A stretch of DNA of 64,000 nt, taken from positions 1 to 64,000 of the forward strand of contig NZ_JACHNY010000008.1 of NCBI RefSeq assembly GCF_014199625.1. Reading direction: 5' to 3'. Positions 18,101 to 26,370 of the stretch are shown in pieces. Each line of letters begins with the position of its first letter. The first letter of the stretch is position 1. The DNA is from Sphingomonas abaci. Its GTDB lineage: Bacteria > Pseudomonadota > Alphaproteobacteria > Sphingomonadales > Sphingomonadaceae. Made by a program: the position numbers and the translations under genes. A model generated the notes under the pieces. That model worked only from the letters and a program-made list of their open reading frames with translations, was not told the DNA's origin and made no database searches.

Positions 18101-19360
18101 ACCCCGCTGTTCCGCCCCGTCACGACCGACTGCAAGGGCGAGCTGCGGTTCACCTCGACGATAGCGCGGCGGCTCGACAGCCTTGGCGCGCTCACCCGCG
18201 GTCAGCGGCAGACAGGTGGCCAGAACCTGTTCGATCCGGCCGACAATCTCGAGAGCGACTATGCCAAGGATGCGCTGGTTACCTGGTTCCACCTCCTGAA
18301 CCGCGGCAAGCTGACCAGCATCTCGCTCGACGACTTCACCCGCCGCACGGGCCTCGAACTTCACGACAGCGACGGCGTGCTCAAGGATGATCTTCCTCCG
18401 ATCCCGCGGTGGCTCAACCGCCTGCTGGCGCTGCCGATCGCGTTGCAGAACGCGATCTTTGAGGAGTTCCTGACGCTGGTCGAGACCCGCGTTGCCGCCG
18501 CCCGCCAGGCCGGTACGCTCGATGTCGGCGTCGAGACGATCATGGTCGAGCGCGCGGCGCTGATCGATGATGTCGTGCTGCGCACCGATCCGCGCAGCGG
18601 CGCGACCTCACACCTCCTCACCATCGAAACCGAGCGAAGGAAGAACCCGCTCACGCTCGAACGCGTTCTCGACTTCGCCCGCTGGGACGACACTGCCCGC
18701 TTCGTGCGCAACGCCAAGTCCGAACGCGTCGCGTTGATGAGCAAGGCACGCGCCTGGATGGACGATGACGGGCTGCCGATCGCGCGGCTCGAACTCCAGC
18801 GGCCGTGCCGGCGCGAGTATCTGCGCGAGGCCGAACTTGGCGAAACCGCATGGGAAGTGATCGACCACGATACGTTCGCGACGCTCTGGGAAATCGAAGT
18901 CACCGAGGCGCTGGTTACCCCTGAGATCGAGACGATCCGGCTCGCAACGGGGCTACTGCTGCCGATCTGGTCGGCGCTGCCCTCCGACCATATGGCGGTC
19001 AATCGCATCGTCGATAATGCCGGCAATAGCTGGCTCGGCCGGCTCGTCTTCGACACCCATGTCGCACAACTCTATACCAAGCTGGGACTGGTGACCCCCG
19101 ATGACCTCCCGGTCGATGCGATCGCGCGCTCGGTGCTGTCGGGTCGCAGCGTCGAGGTGACCCGCCCGTTCGCGATGACGCTCAAACGCTCGCTCGTGAA
19201 CGGCAATTCGCGTGTCGAGATCGTGGATGCGCCGGCGACCCAGCTTCCCTGGCTGAAGTCGCTTGGCTGCTTCACCGAGATCATCTCGTACAAGACCCGC
19301 GTGTTCGTGCCCGCCAACGATGCCGAAACCGTGCTGGCCCGGATCCTCAAGGTTGCTTGA
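15125..19360 (+). CDS. Strawberry-notch-like helicase fused to a DNA methyltransferase domain
   Basis: A 1411-residue cytoplasmic protein. Near residue 135 it has a methyltransferase motif I (EPSAGNGLL) and at about 199-202 the N6-adenine/glutamine-type motif NPPF. The middle part is a superfamily-2-like NTPase of the strawberry-notch type, with Walker A GDGTGAGKGRQ (from about 475) and a DEAH box (582-585). A C-terminal helicase-like domain follows around IFSDAGGTGRSYHA and GLGRTHRTHQ. Such fusions are common on large plasmids and phages and are thought to handle or mark incoming DNA, but no member's reaction is well described. The start at 15125 follows a weak ACGGAG. It heads the long plus-strand block. 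Confidence 0.85.
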   Translation: MTDLLDLAARPAVIPAHVAAHRLLPVVAGNAPVTRRDLNSAMTAAFGGSDAEGCWTQRDSFEMLEHAVALHLAAASWSMTSLIDVAHASALMERLPTQTVRSEEQIDFQQFSTPADIAAIVVLLAAIDAEDVVLEPSAGNGLLAAQMPAYAALQLNEIDPRRRARLADIFPSATITGHDGAALVSHHADLPQPSVIVMNPPFSRSVGRGVDDLAAVRHLQAALRRVRKGGRVVAIMPDWFAPSARMQKAFDTVLTGVTVRTSIRLEHCYRKHGTDIAVRLYVIDKAAGGAPPVTIQRASVADLVPALSVPPRLALADTPKLTFRAPVPGVSMFGAARVTRSAPPRPVHAPRRNDVLPVGYAALDTPAPLGDQAGVYLPYRPSRIAFTAAGEHPTALVESVAMGSIPMPVPTHVPSLPERTVTERLLSASQLETVVYAGHAWTRMLPGRFRPDKEGVGLALDTDDGRQYRQGFFLGDGTGAGKGRQVAACILDNWLSGRRRHIWVSKNEPLLDDARRDWTALGGLTGDVQPLSNWKIDQPITLDEGVLFVSYPTLRSARADSTRLQQILDWAGPDFDGVIAFDEAHEMGGVAGGEGALGKTEGSQQGICGVLLQNHLPLARVLYASATGASDVNNLAYAVRLGLWGPETAFADRTAFISQIRQGGIAAMELVARDLKALGLYIARALSFAGVEYDVLRHTLTPEQIAIYDQYAQGWEIIHRNMEEALALTGVVDSLDGSTLNSGAKASARSRLESTKQRFFGQVLLAMKLPTVIAAVEEHLKAGQSVVLQLVTTAEAILDRRLSSLTPEERADLDISLSPVEYVVDYLMRAFPTQQQENYSDDSGNVRSRPMRDEHGNPVHNPDAEAARDALIEQLCALPPIQSGLDAVIDRFGTDAVAEVTGRTRRLVTGADGRQKIESRTARSGQADSAAFMAGAKRILIFSDAGGTGRSYHASLDAVNREQRVHFLLEPGWRADRAIQGLGRTHRTHQASTPLFRPVTTDCKGELRFTSTIARRLDSLGALTRGQRQTGGQNLFDPADNLESDYAKDALVTWFHLLNRGKLTSISLDDFTRRTGLELHDSDGVLKDDLPPIPRWLNRLLALPIALQNAIFEEFLTLVETRVAAARQAGTLDVGVETIMVERAALIDDVVLRTDPRSGATSHLLTIETERRKNPLTLERVLDFARWDDTARFVRNAKSERVALMSKARAWMDDDGLPIARLELQRPCRREYLREAELGETAWEVIDHDTFATLWEIEVTEALVTPEIETIRLATGLLLPIWSALPSDHMAVNRIVDNAGNSWLGRLVFDTHVAQLYTKLGLVTPDDLPVDAIARSVLSGRSVEVTRPFAMTLKRSLVNGNSRVEIVDAPATQLPWLKSLGCFTEIISYKTRVFVPANDAETVLARILKVA

Positions 19361-19429
19361 GCGGCACTGCCGGAGTCGTGCTGGGCGCAGGCGGGTGTTC
19401 GCCCTGGACCGCTATGATAGGACACCGCC

Positions 19430-19789
19430 ATGGAACGGGAAATCACACACGCCTGCGGTCACGTCGCCACACACCAGGTCTATGGACTATCGACGTTCGA
19501 CACCGAACGCGAGGCCACCAAACTTGCCCGCCGCAAATGCAAGGCATGCTACACGGAGGTGTCAGCCGCCAGGGCGGAGGCGGCCCTCGCAGGGGTCGCC
19601 GACCTTGGTCTCCCCGATCTTATCGGCAGCCAACGCCAAGTGGCATGGGCGACGACCATCCGGGCCGAGAAGCTCGCCGTGCTGCGCACGGCATCGCCGG
19701 ACAGCATCGAGCGCCTGACAATGATGACGGATGCCAAATGGTGGATCGATCGTCGAGGGGAGAAGCCTGCCGCATTGGCAAAGGACTGA
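19430..19789 (+). CDS. Uncharacterised small protein with a likely zinc site
   Basis: A 119-residue protein I do not recognise as a named family. It begins MEREITHACGHVATH and has a second pair CKACY at about residues 37-41, so Cys/His residues could form one zinc site. The rest is helical with Ala, Arg and Glu. It lies between the helicase-methyltransferase and the ParB-like gene on the same strand, with about 70 bases upstream and 115 downstream, and probably belongs to the same block. It may be a nucleic-acid-binding accessory. Confidence 0.65.
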   Translation: MEREITHACGHVATHQVYGLSTFDTEREATKLARRKCKACYTEVSAARAEAALAGVADLGLPDLIGSQRQVAWATTIRAEKLAVLRTASPDSIERLTMMTDAKWWIDRRGEKPAALAKD

Positions 19790-19903
19790 CGACAGCCGGT
19801 GCCCTGATGCACGGGTTCCCGGGTCAATCCCGGGATCAGGGAGGGAAGGGGGAGGAGTTCTTGTGTCCGGGATTTGGTCCGGGCGCGAGAAGGAGTGTCC
19901 TCC

Positions 19904-22135
19904 ATGACCATTCAGAGCGTGAAGCTGGCGAAGCTGGTGCTGTCGCCGATCAACGTCCGCCAGGCGGGCGAGGATTTTATCGAGCAACTGGCCGCTGACA
20001 TTGCGGCGCGCGGGCTCATCCAGAACCTGATCGTGACGCCGGCGAAAAAGCCGCGCGGCACCTTCGCGGTCATCGCCGGCAGCCGGCGCCTGCGCGCGCT
20101 CGAACTGCTGGCACAACGCGGCGACATCGATGCCGCGTCCTATGACGTGCCTGTGCTGGTGTTGTCGGGCAGCGATGCCTTGCTGTCGGAAACCTCGCTT
20201 GCCGAGAACTTCCAGAAGCTGGCGATGAACCCGGCCGACGAATGCCGCGCGTTTCAGCATTTCATGGGCACGGGCGGGGATATCGACGGCGTGGCCAGGC
20301 GCTTCGGCATCACGCGCCGCTTCGTGGAAGGGCGGCTGCGCCTCGCCGATCTGGCCGAGCCGATCTTCACCGCGCTCGCCGAACGGCGGATCAGCCTCGA
20401 TATCGCCAAGGCGTATGCCTCGACGGCGAGCCAGGACCGCCAGCTGATGGTGTGGCAGGCCTATGGCAACCAGAGCTACCAGAGCGCGGACTCGATCCGG
20501 CGGATTATCGCCAACGAGACGATGAAGTCGAGCGAACCTGTTGCGCGCTACGTCGGCGAGGCTGCCTATGTCGCGGCCGGGGGCAAGGTCGAGAACGATC
20601 TGTTCAGCGACGACGGCGATCGCTGGGTCGATCCCGGCATCGCGCAGACACTGGCGGCCGCGAAGCTGGAAGCCGAGGCGCTGCGCCTGGGCGAGGAACA
20701 GGGGCTGGCCTGGGTCCGCCCGATCGCCGGCACCAGCACCTGGGAAGCGGCGCGCGACCTGCATCGCATCCACCTCCCGACGCTCCCGCTGACGCTCGAG
20801 CAGGCCGAACGGCTCGATACGATCGCGACGCGGCTCGAGGAAATCGAGGACGCGATGCAGGGCGTCGAGGGTGACGAGGACGAGGCGACCTATGCCGCGC
20901 TCGAGGAAGAGCATGAGACGCTCTCGGACGAGGCGCAGGAGATCCACGACCGCCCGCAGATCCTGCCCGACGAACTGAAGCAGAAGGTCGGCACCTTCCT
21001 GCTGCTCGGCCGCGACGGCACCACCACGCTCGACACGACCTATTATAGCGAAACCCCGATCCGGGTCGTCGCGATCGAGCCCGACGCCGATGGCGATGAA
21101 GACAAAGCCGGCGAGGATGGCGGTGAACGCGCACCCCGGGGTTTCCACATCGAGGAGGGTCCGGTGACGACGGGGCGGTCGGCCGCGGCGCCGGTCGCGC
21201 CCGAGGCCGAGGCTCCCGGTGGCAAGGCGCTCAGCCAGGTACTGTACGACCAGCTCACGGTGCAGCGGCGCGACGTGCTGGCGGCCTCGATCCTCGCCAA
21301 TCCCGCGCTGGCGCTCGACTATCTGCTGTTCGCGATGATCGACGGGCGGGTGAACATGCTCTCGCACAGCGGCACCACGATCCGGGCGAGCCACCCGCAG
21401 GATCCGATGCTGGCAAAGAGCGTGCCGGCGACCCGTGCGCGCGACTATCTGGCTGAAGCCTATGACGGGCTGGATGCGTCGTGGACGGAGGCTTGCGACA
21501 AGTCGAGCAGCGGAGCAGCGACGATCGGGCGGTTCGAGGCGTTCCGGGCACTTGGCGACGAGGCGAAGACCGCGTGGCTGGCGTGGATCGTGGCGGCATC
21601 CTTCGAGGCAAAGGACGGCTACACGGCGAAGCAGAACGCGCTGCAGAACCGGCTTGCCACGATCCTCGACATCGATGTGGCAACCTGGTGGCGGCCGACG
21701 GCGGAGAACTTCTTCGACCGGGTGTCGAAGGGCGTGCTCCTGTCGCTGCTCGATGAGGTTGGCGGACCGGCGCTGTCGGCTCGCCATGCCAGCCAGAAGA
21801 AGCCCGAGATCGCGGCAAGCTGCGAGAAGCTGTTCGCCGGCGAAGCGATCGTCGAGGCCGAGGTGAAGGCTGCGGCGCTTGCCTGGGTGCCGAACGCGAT
21901 GCGCTTCCTCGACCAGGCCGACGATGCTGACACCGGGAACAACGACGACGCCGATGCGGGCTTTGCCGACCTGATCGTGTCGCAGGATCCCGGCATCGAT
22001 GACGATGACGATGCCGGTGACGATATCGGGGACGACATCGATATCGCCGACCTCATCGGCAACGATCCCGACGATGACGCGGCGAACATCAACGACGCCG
22101 CCAATGACGAGATCGAGATCGTCGCGGCCGAATGA
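19904..22135 (+). CDS. Large ParB/RepB-like protein
   Basis: A 743-residue protein with an N-terminal ParB/Srx-type domain: LSPINVRQ at about 13-20, IAGSRRLRAL at 57-66 (the GxRR box) and LLSETSLAENFQKLAMNP. A KorB-like helix-turn-helix follows (DIDGVARRFGITRRFVEGRLRL). The long remainder is family-specific and ends in a strongly acidic tail (clusters of Asp from about 670). At twice the length of a partition ParB, and far from the parA gene, it is probably not the plasmid's segregation protein. It more likely acts as a DNA-binding or nuclease-like factor of the mobile block. AAGGAG precedes the ATG at 19904. Confidence 0.85.
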   Translation: MTIQSVKLAKLVLSPINVRQAGEDFIEQLAADIAARGLIQNLIVTPAKKPRGTFAVIAGSRRLRALELLAQRGDIDAASYDVPVLVLSGSDALLSETSLAENFQKLAMNPADECRAFQHFMGTGGDIDGVARRFGITRRFVEGRLRLADLAEPIFTALAERRISLDIAKAYASTASQDRQLMVWQAYGNQSYQSADSIRRIIANETMKSSEPVARYVGEAAYVAAGGKVENDLFSDDGDRWVDPGIAQTLAAAKLEAEALRLGEEQGLAWVRPIAGTSTWEAARDLHRIHLPTLPLTLEQAERLDTIATRLEEIEDAMQGVEGDEDEATYAALEEEHETLSDEAQEIHDRPQILPDELKQKVGTFLLLGRDGTTTLDTTYYSETPIRVVAIEPDADGDEDKAGEDGGERAPRGFHIEEGPVTTGRSAAAPVAPEAEAPGGKALSQVLYDQLTVQRRDVLAASILANPALALDYLLFAMIDGRVNMLSHSGTTIRASHPQDPMLAKSVPATRARDYLAEAYDGLDASWTEACDKSSSGAATIGRFEAFRALGDEAKTAWLAWIVAASFEAKDGYTAKQNALQNRLATILDIDVATWWRPTAENFFDRVSKGVLLSLLDEVGGPALSARHASQKKPEIAASCEKLFAGEAIVEAEVKAAALAWVPNAMRFLDQADDADTGNNDDADAGFADLIVSQDPGIDDDDDAGDDIGDDIDIADLIGNDPDDDAANINDAANDEIEIVAAE

Positions 22136-22276
22136 CCGGCACACGGCATCGCCGGCAGTGCGCAACTGCCGGCGATGCTGTTTCGACACCTGCGCCCTTC
22201 GCAGCCCCCCGCCTTGCGGTGTCATTTCGGCCCGAGCCGGACCGCTGCCCTGCCGCACCCACCGGAGACCTGTCCC

Positions 22277-23227
22277 ATGTCCCGCATCCCGTCCGTCCGC
22301 GACATCGCGGGCGAGGTCACCGCTACGATCCTGGCCCGGCTCGAGGCCGGCATCTTGCCATGGGCGCGGAGCTGGTCGCTGACCGGCGAGGGCGGACGGC
22401 CGCTGCGCCACGAAGGCACACCGTATTCGGGCATCAATACGCTCTGGTTGTGGGCGACTGCCGACATGCGCGGCTATCGCAGCCGCTACTGGATGACCGC
22501 GCGCCAGGCCGGGGAATTGGGAGGGTGCATCCGTCCGGGCGCCTGTCCCTCCATGTCGATCTACGCCTCGGTATTCAGGAAGCCCGGCCAACCCATGCTC
22601 ACCGGCGAGAGCGCGGCGCGCTTCATCCGCTTCCTGCGCAGCTACGCCGTCTACAATGCAGACGAGATCGACGGCCTGCCGGCCTGGTATTATCCGCGTG
22701 ACGTTCCCCCGACGCCGGCCCTGCTCTCGCAGCGGCAGGACGCGATCGATGCCTTCTTCACCGCGATCCCGGCCAGGGTACGCCACGGCGGGGACGAAGC
22801 ATATTACTGCCCCGGCACCGACCGCATCCAGCTGCCGCATCCCGGCAGCTTTGCATCGGGCGACGCCTACGCCTCCACCAGGGGCCATGAGACGGCGCAT
22901 TGGTCGGGCGCTCCGGCGCGGCTCGCGCGCACCTTCGGCAAACGCTTCGGCGACCGTGCGTACGCGATGGAAGAACTCACCGCCGAACTGACCGCGAGCA
23001 TGATCTGCGCCGACCTCGGCCTGCCGACCTCGCTCCACGACAGCCACGCGAGCTACGTTTCGCACTGGATGACCGTGATGCGCGCCGACACGTCGGCGAT
23101 CTTCACCGCCGCTGCCAGGGCCGAACAGGCGTTCGCCTATCTGCGCGGCTTTTCGACGCCCGCAGCAGGCGAGCAGAAAGCCCCCGCCGCAGGCGAACCG
23201 GAAATACCGGCCGCGATCGCGGCCTGA
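22277..23227 (+). CDS. ardC: ArdC-family antirestriction protein
   Basis: A 316-residue protein with the two-domain ArdC layout. Residues about 5-140 form the ssDNA-binding region (SVRDIAGEVTATILARLEAG, SGINTLWLW), and the C-terminal half is a zincin-like metalloprotease whose HExxH is H204-E-T-A-H208 in RGHETAHW, with the downstream Glu region MEELTAELTASMI. ArdC of IncW plasmids protects entering single-stranded DNA from type I and II restriction in the new host. The chosen ATG (22277) leaves the family's normal N-terminus. The C-terminal AAGEQKAPAAGE stretch is low complexity. It is consistent with a conjugative element's leading region. Confidence 0.88.
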   Translation: MSRIPSVRDIAGEVTATILARLEAGILPWARSWSLTGEGGRPLRHEGTPYSGINTLWLWATADMRGYRSRYWMTARQAGELGGCIRPGACPSMSIYASVFRKPGQPMLTGESAARFIRFLRSYAVYNADEIDGLPAWYYPRDVPPTPALLSQRQDAIDAFFTAIPARVRHGGDEAYYCPGTDRIQLPHPGSFASGDAYASTRGHETAHWSGAPARLARTFGKRFGDRAYAMEELTAELTASMICADLGLPTSLHDSHASYVSHWMTVMRADTSAIFTAAARAEQAFAYLRGFSTPAAGEQKAPAAGEPEIPAAIAA

Positions 23228-23257
23228 CCCTTTCCACCCCCAACAAGGAGACCCGTC

Positions 23258-23869
23258 ATGGGATGGTTGTTCATGAGCCGCTACGCGATGGGCGGACACG
23301 AGACACCCAAGGCCTATCTCGACGCGCAATTCACCTATGAGCGCGAACAGCCCGAGGGCACCGCCACCGGGCTGCGCATCCTCGACAGCGCGATCGTCGG
23401 CATGAACACCTATTACGCCGCGGCGCAGGTCATGACCGACGGCAAGGGTAGCGAGATCTTCGCGGTCGTCTGCCTGATACGCTGGAACCCGCGCAACAAG
23501 GATGGAGAACATTTCGGGTACAAGGACATGGAGGAATCGATGGGGCCGTGCGAGGACGATTGCCCCGAACGCATCCTGCGCCTGCTGACTTCGAGCGATA
23601 ATGAAAACGCGCTCCAGTGGCGACGCCGCTGCCTTGCCAATCTGCGCCTGCGCGCCCGCAAGCTGACCGAGGGCATGCGCATCCGCCTCGCCGTACCGCT
23701 TACCTTTACCGATGGCCATCACGGCACCGACTTCACCGTGGTGAAGCACAGGCGCGGGATCGCCTTTCGTCCGGTCGAGGGCTTCGGCCTCTACCACATC
23801 CGAGGGGTCCGCACGCTGGCATGGCAGGCGTTGCCGCAAACCCGCGTTCACAAGACGCTGTTCGCGTGA
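23258..23869 (+). CDS. Uncharacterised protein, possibly DUF6927
   Basis: A 203-residue protein starting MGWLFMSRYAMGGHETPKAY, with a strong AAGGAG ahead of the ATG. The pattern (an N-terminal Gly-His-Glu-Thr, AAAQV near 50, IRWNPRNKDGEHFGYKDM in the middle) belongs to a family I have seen on alphaproteobacterial plasmids and tentatively place with DUF6927. No catalytic motif, signal peptide or membrane segment is evident. It follows ardC by 30 bases, so the two may share a transcript. Confidence 0.7.
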   Translation: MGWLFMSRYAMGGHETPKAYLDAQFTYEREQPEGTATGLRILDSAIVGMNTYYAAAQVMTDGKGSEIFAVVCLIRWNPRNKDGEHFGYKDMEESMGPCEDDCPERILRLLTSSDNENALQWRRRCLANLRLRARKLTEGMRIRLAVPLTFTDGHHGTDFTVVKHRRGIAFRPVEGFGLYHIRGVRTLAWQALPQTRVHKTLFA

Positions 23870-23913
23870 GCGCGCCGTCATGCGACACCTGCACCGAAAT
23901 CACGAGGTCCGCC

Positions 23914-24105
23914 ATGTCCGAAGCCCTGTCCCCGCTACGCCGCCTGCTGTGCTGCCGTTCCAACGCGGTCCGCGTCGCAGTGCGCCTGACCGAGGCCGGC
24001 GAGCACGTCGCCGTCGTCGCCACGTCCGACCCGTTGCAACCCTGGCGGGTCATCGACGTCGCCCATCCCGGCATTGAGCCGCGAAAGCTCGACCGATGCG
24101 CCTGA
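23914..24105 (+). CDS. Uncharacterised 63-residue protein
   Basis: A short protein (MSEALSPLRRLLCCRSNAVR, ending EPRKLDRCA) of unknown function, with no motif beyond a Cys-Cys pair near the N-terminus. Its last ten bases overlap the start of the nuclease gene at 24096 in another frame, which suggests translational coupling and supports it being real. Confidence 0.5.
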   Translation: MSEALSPLRRLLCCRSNAVRVAVRLTEAGEHVAVVATSDPLQPWRVIDVAHPGIEPRKLDRCA

Positions 24106-24629
24106 CCCTCTTTGGTGCGCTGGCGCTCGCCACCGCCTGTTCGGCAGCCGCCCCGAACGATGCCGCATCGCCTGCCTCTACCATCGCGGCACGCGGCCGC
24201 GCGCTCGATGGCGACACCGTCACGATCGATATCCGCCTGTCGGGCGCCGATGCCTTTGAGAGCCGGCAATGGTGCCAAGGCAACACGGGTTGCTGGCAAT
24301 GCGGCAAGGCAGCGCAGGACCGTGCCGCCCGGATGCTCAAGGGGGGCGAGGCCACGATCCGGCTGACCGGGAGCGCCAGCTACGGTCGCCCGGTCGGCAC
24401 GGTTACGGTCGATGGCCGCGACCTTGGCGAGACGATGATCGCCGCGGGCCTTGCCCTGCCGGTGACCGGGTATCTCAGGGCCGATCCCGCACGCGCGGCC
24501 CGCTACGTCGCCGCCTATGACCGCGCGGTCGCGGCTCGTATCGGCGCGCACGAGGGCAGCTTCATCGAGCCGGCTCGCTGGCGGCGCGGCGAGCGCCTGT
24601 CATGCGAGCCACGCGGATCCTCGCGGTAA
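24096..24629 (+). CDS. Thermonuclease-like lipoprotein (SNase family)
   Basis: A 177-residue nuclease of the staphylococcal-nuclease fold, which would cleave DNA or RNA with Ca2+. It shows D38-G-D40-T, Arg47 and the D52-A-F-E55 segment, matching the DGDT...RLxGIDAPE signature, though the later region is shorter than in micrococcal nuclease. The N-terminus is a lipoprotein signal with lipobox LATAC (Cys15), so the protein is probably anchored in the envelope facing the periplasm. The small gene before it overlaps its start. An envelope nuclease on a plasmid could limit entry of other DNA. Confidence 0.78.
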   Translation: MRLTLFGALALATACSAAAPNDAASPASTIAARGRALDGDTVTIDIRLSGADAFESRQWCQGNTGCWQCGKAAQDRAARMLKGGEATIRLTGSASYGRPVGTVTVDGRDLGETMIAAGLALPVTGYLRADPARAARYVAAYDRAVAARIGAHEGSFIEPARWRRGERLSCEPRGSSR

Positions 24630-24675
24630 CCGCGAACACCGCGATTACGGCGAACATCGCGATTACCGCGATTAC
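24622..24675. repeat. 9-bp tandem repeat CGCGATTAC
   Basis: Six units of nine bases run from the last codons of the nuclease gene into the gap before the next gene: CGCGGTAAC, CGCGAACAC, CGCGATTAC, GGCGAACAT, CGCGATTAC, CGCGATTAC. Unit phase is exact. The repeat is not part of any gene I accept. Confidence 0.8.
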
Positions 24676-24735
24676 CGGGTCATGGGAGCGGAGGGGGGGG
24701 GAGACGGGCGTATCCGATCAAGGGAGCCGACCGCC

Positions 24736-25380
24736 ATGACCCTCTTCGCTTCATCCCCACGTCCCGACCACAGCCCATGGGGACCGTTGCAGACCGCCGA
24801 CCAGCGCCTTCCCGGCATCTGGCATGTCACCACCGCCAGCCATGGCGGTTTCCTGCTTTCCGACGAGCGCCAATCGGCGATGCCCGCGCTTTTACGGCGT
24901 GACGATGCCGCATATGAGGAGGATGTCGACTGGACCCGCGTGATGCTCGCCTTCGAGCCTGAATGGCGCGCTACCCGCGATCCGCTGCGTGATCTCGAAC
25001 TGCCGCTCGCCCACGACATCGCGCGTAACTGGCTGCCTGACGCCTATGGTGCCTTCACCGGCAAGGCGGTGACCCCGCGCGACAGCAATGTCTCGCGCCG
25101 GCGCGCCGCGTATCAAGCCGTCATCGGGGGTTATGTCTCGACCGCCGCCTATGGCGATTGGGCCGACTGGGTGCCTACGGGCAAGGTCGGGGTGGTGTTC
25201 CGCCAGCTTGCCGGCGTCGATGCGCTGGGGTTCGCCAACTATACCGGCGAGGTACGCTACGGCCTGGTCGACAAGGCCCGCTATGCCGAGCGCACCGAGG
25301 TCGAAACCTTCGAGAGCCTCGGCGCGGTCCAGGTCGAGAGCATGGCTCCCATCACCAAGCAGGTCGCCGCGCTCGCCTGA
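24736..25380 (+). CDS. Uncharacterised protein, possibly DUF7007
   Basis: A 214-residue protein of a family seen on alphaproteobacterial mobile elements, tentatively DUF7007, with the typical SPWGPLQTADQRLPGIWHV and SHGGFLLSDERQSAMP near the N-terminus. The ATG at 24736 has AGGGAG ten bases upstream. An in-frame upstream extension to 24517 covers the 9-bp repeat and the nuclease gene and is rejected. No catalytic residues, signal peptide or membrane segment can be identified. A G-rich tract (24690-24708) precedes it. Confidence 0.75.
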   Translation: MTLFASSPRPDHSPWGPLQTADQRLPGIWHVTTASHGGFLLSDERQSAMPALLRRDDAAYEEDVDWTRVMLAFEPEWRATRDPLRDLELPLAHDIARNWLPDAYGAFTGKAVTPRDSNVSRRRAAYQAVIGGYVSTAAYGDWADWVPTGKVGVVFRQLAGVDALGFANYTGEVRYGLVDKARYAERTEVETFESLGAVQVESMAPITKQVAALA

Positions 25381-25448
25381 ACGCGTGTCGCCTTGCGCGC
25401 GAGCGGACAGTGCCGTCGCGCTTTACCCTGACTGAAAGGATTCCGACG

Positions 25449-25928
25449 ATGAGCGTCTATCTCCACCTCTTCCACGGTCGCGATGCCCTCGAGCAGGACC
25501 TCGACACCTGGGGCCGCGAAGGCCCCACCATCGGCCCCCTCAGCTACGTCCACACCACCTATGGTAGTGACGTGAAGCTGCGCGGCGCGCGCGAGGTCAT
25601 GGAAAAGCATTTTCCCGATGCCCAAATCCATTTCCACGACGGGTATGGTGAGCACGCCATCCAGCTCGACGGCGACTGCCTGCCGCATGGCGGTACACTT
25701 TATGGTGACTGGAGCATCTGCGGCGCCGAGCCGCTGCGCGCGCGCGGTACGCCATGCGTGACGCCGGTCTGCGACAAATGCGGCAGCGATGACCTGGTGA
25801 AGGATGCCGCCGCGGTGTGGGACCGCGAGACGCAGGCCTGGTCGCTTGCCTCGACCTATGATGCCACCACCTGCCAAGTCTGTCTGCGCCAGGGCGACGA
25901 CATGGAAAAGTGGGTGCCGGCCGCCTGA
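25449..25928 (+). CDS. Uncharacterised protein with a C-terminal zinc ribbon
   Basis: A 159-residue protein starting MSVYLHLFHGRDALEQDLD. Its C-terminal third has two CxxC knuckles, VCDKCGSDD at about 109-117 and TCQVCLRQ at about 142-149, which should bind one zinc. GAAAGGA precedes the ATG. The family is unknown to me. A protein- or nucleic-acid-contact role is typical of such ribbons. It lies 68 bases after the DUF7007-like gene. Confidence 0.7.
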   Translation: MSVYLHLFHGRDALEQDLDTWGREGPTIGPLSYVHTTYGSDVKLRGAREVMEKHFPDAQIHFHDGYGEHAIQLDGDCLPHGGTLYGDWSICGAEPLRARGTPCVTPVCDKCGSDDLVKDAAAVWDRETQAWSLASTYDATTCQVCLRQGDDMEKWVPAA

Positions 25929-25987
25929 GCACGCGAGACTTTGCGCATTCCCGACCGTTCACCCATATGATAGAAAGATCGACGACG

Positions 25988-26287
25988 ATGGCGACCATGT
26001 TCAACAGCATCCGCGCTTCACGCGACCTCGAAACCGCCGGTGCGGCCAAGCCGCTCGCCGACGCCATTGCGACCATTCTTGGCGACACCATGGTCACCTC
26101 GCGCGAGGATCTGGTCACCAAGGATTATCTCAAGGCCGAGATCGCCACGGTGCATACCGAGATGGCCAAGGTGCGGACCGAGATCGCGTCGGCCAAGAAC
26201 GATACGATCCGTTGGCTCATCGGCAGCCAGGTCGTACTGATCGCGGCACTTGGCGGCATGATGAGCCTGATGCGCGCCTTCGGCTGA
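25988..26287 (+). CDS. Small coiled-coil protein with one membrane anchor
   Basis: A 99-residue protein. Residues about 45-75 (DYLKAEIATVHTEMAKVRTE) are a coiled coil, and a C-terminal hydrophobic segment (WLIGSQVVLIAALGGMM) should anchor it in the inner membrane. The layout matches small DUF1640/CCDC90-like proteins. I chose the ATG at 25988, which has AGAAAGA upstream like its neighbours. An ATG at 25967 in the same frame is possible. Confidence 0.65.
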   Translation: MATMFNSIRASRDLETAGAAKPLADAIATILGDTMVTSREDLVTKDYLKAEIATVHTEMAKVRTEIASAKNDTIRWLIGSQVVLIAALGGMMSLMRAFG

Positions 26288-26307
26288 CGCCGAACGGCAG
26301 GGCGACC

Positions 26308-26370
26308 GGAGGGGAGAGGGGACGGGAGGGCGAGCGCGATGGTCGCGCTTCCGACCCGGAGACGCCCCCC
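26308..26370 (+). promoter_or_regulatory. G-rich leader with hairpin and C-run before start codon
   Basis: A purine tract GGAGGGGAGAGGGGACGGG (26308-26326) is followed by a perfect hairpin AGCGCGA-TGG-TCGCGCT (26333-26349) and a run of six C directly before the ATG at 26371. The C-run could pair with the upstream G tract. The same arrangement recurs before several other genes (see findings). Confidence 0.45.

Noticed and set aside
19904..22135. The large ParB-like protein as the plasmid's partition ParB
   Set aside because: It is far from parA, twice the usual size, and a ribbon-helix-helix partner is already coupled to parA.
19562..23881. A 1,439-codon open frame on the minus strand across the ParB-like and ArdC genes
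   Set aside because: Its product has no domain and is rich in Arg, Gly and Ala, as expected when the opposite strand is GC-rich coding DNA. The plus-strand genes there have clear motifs and ribosome sites.
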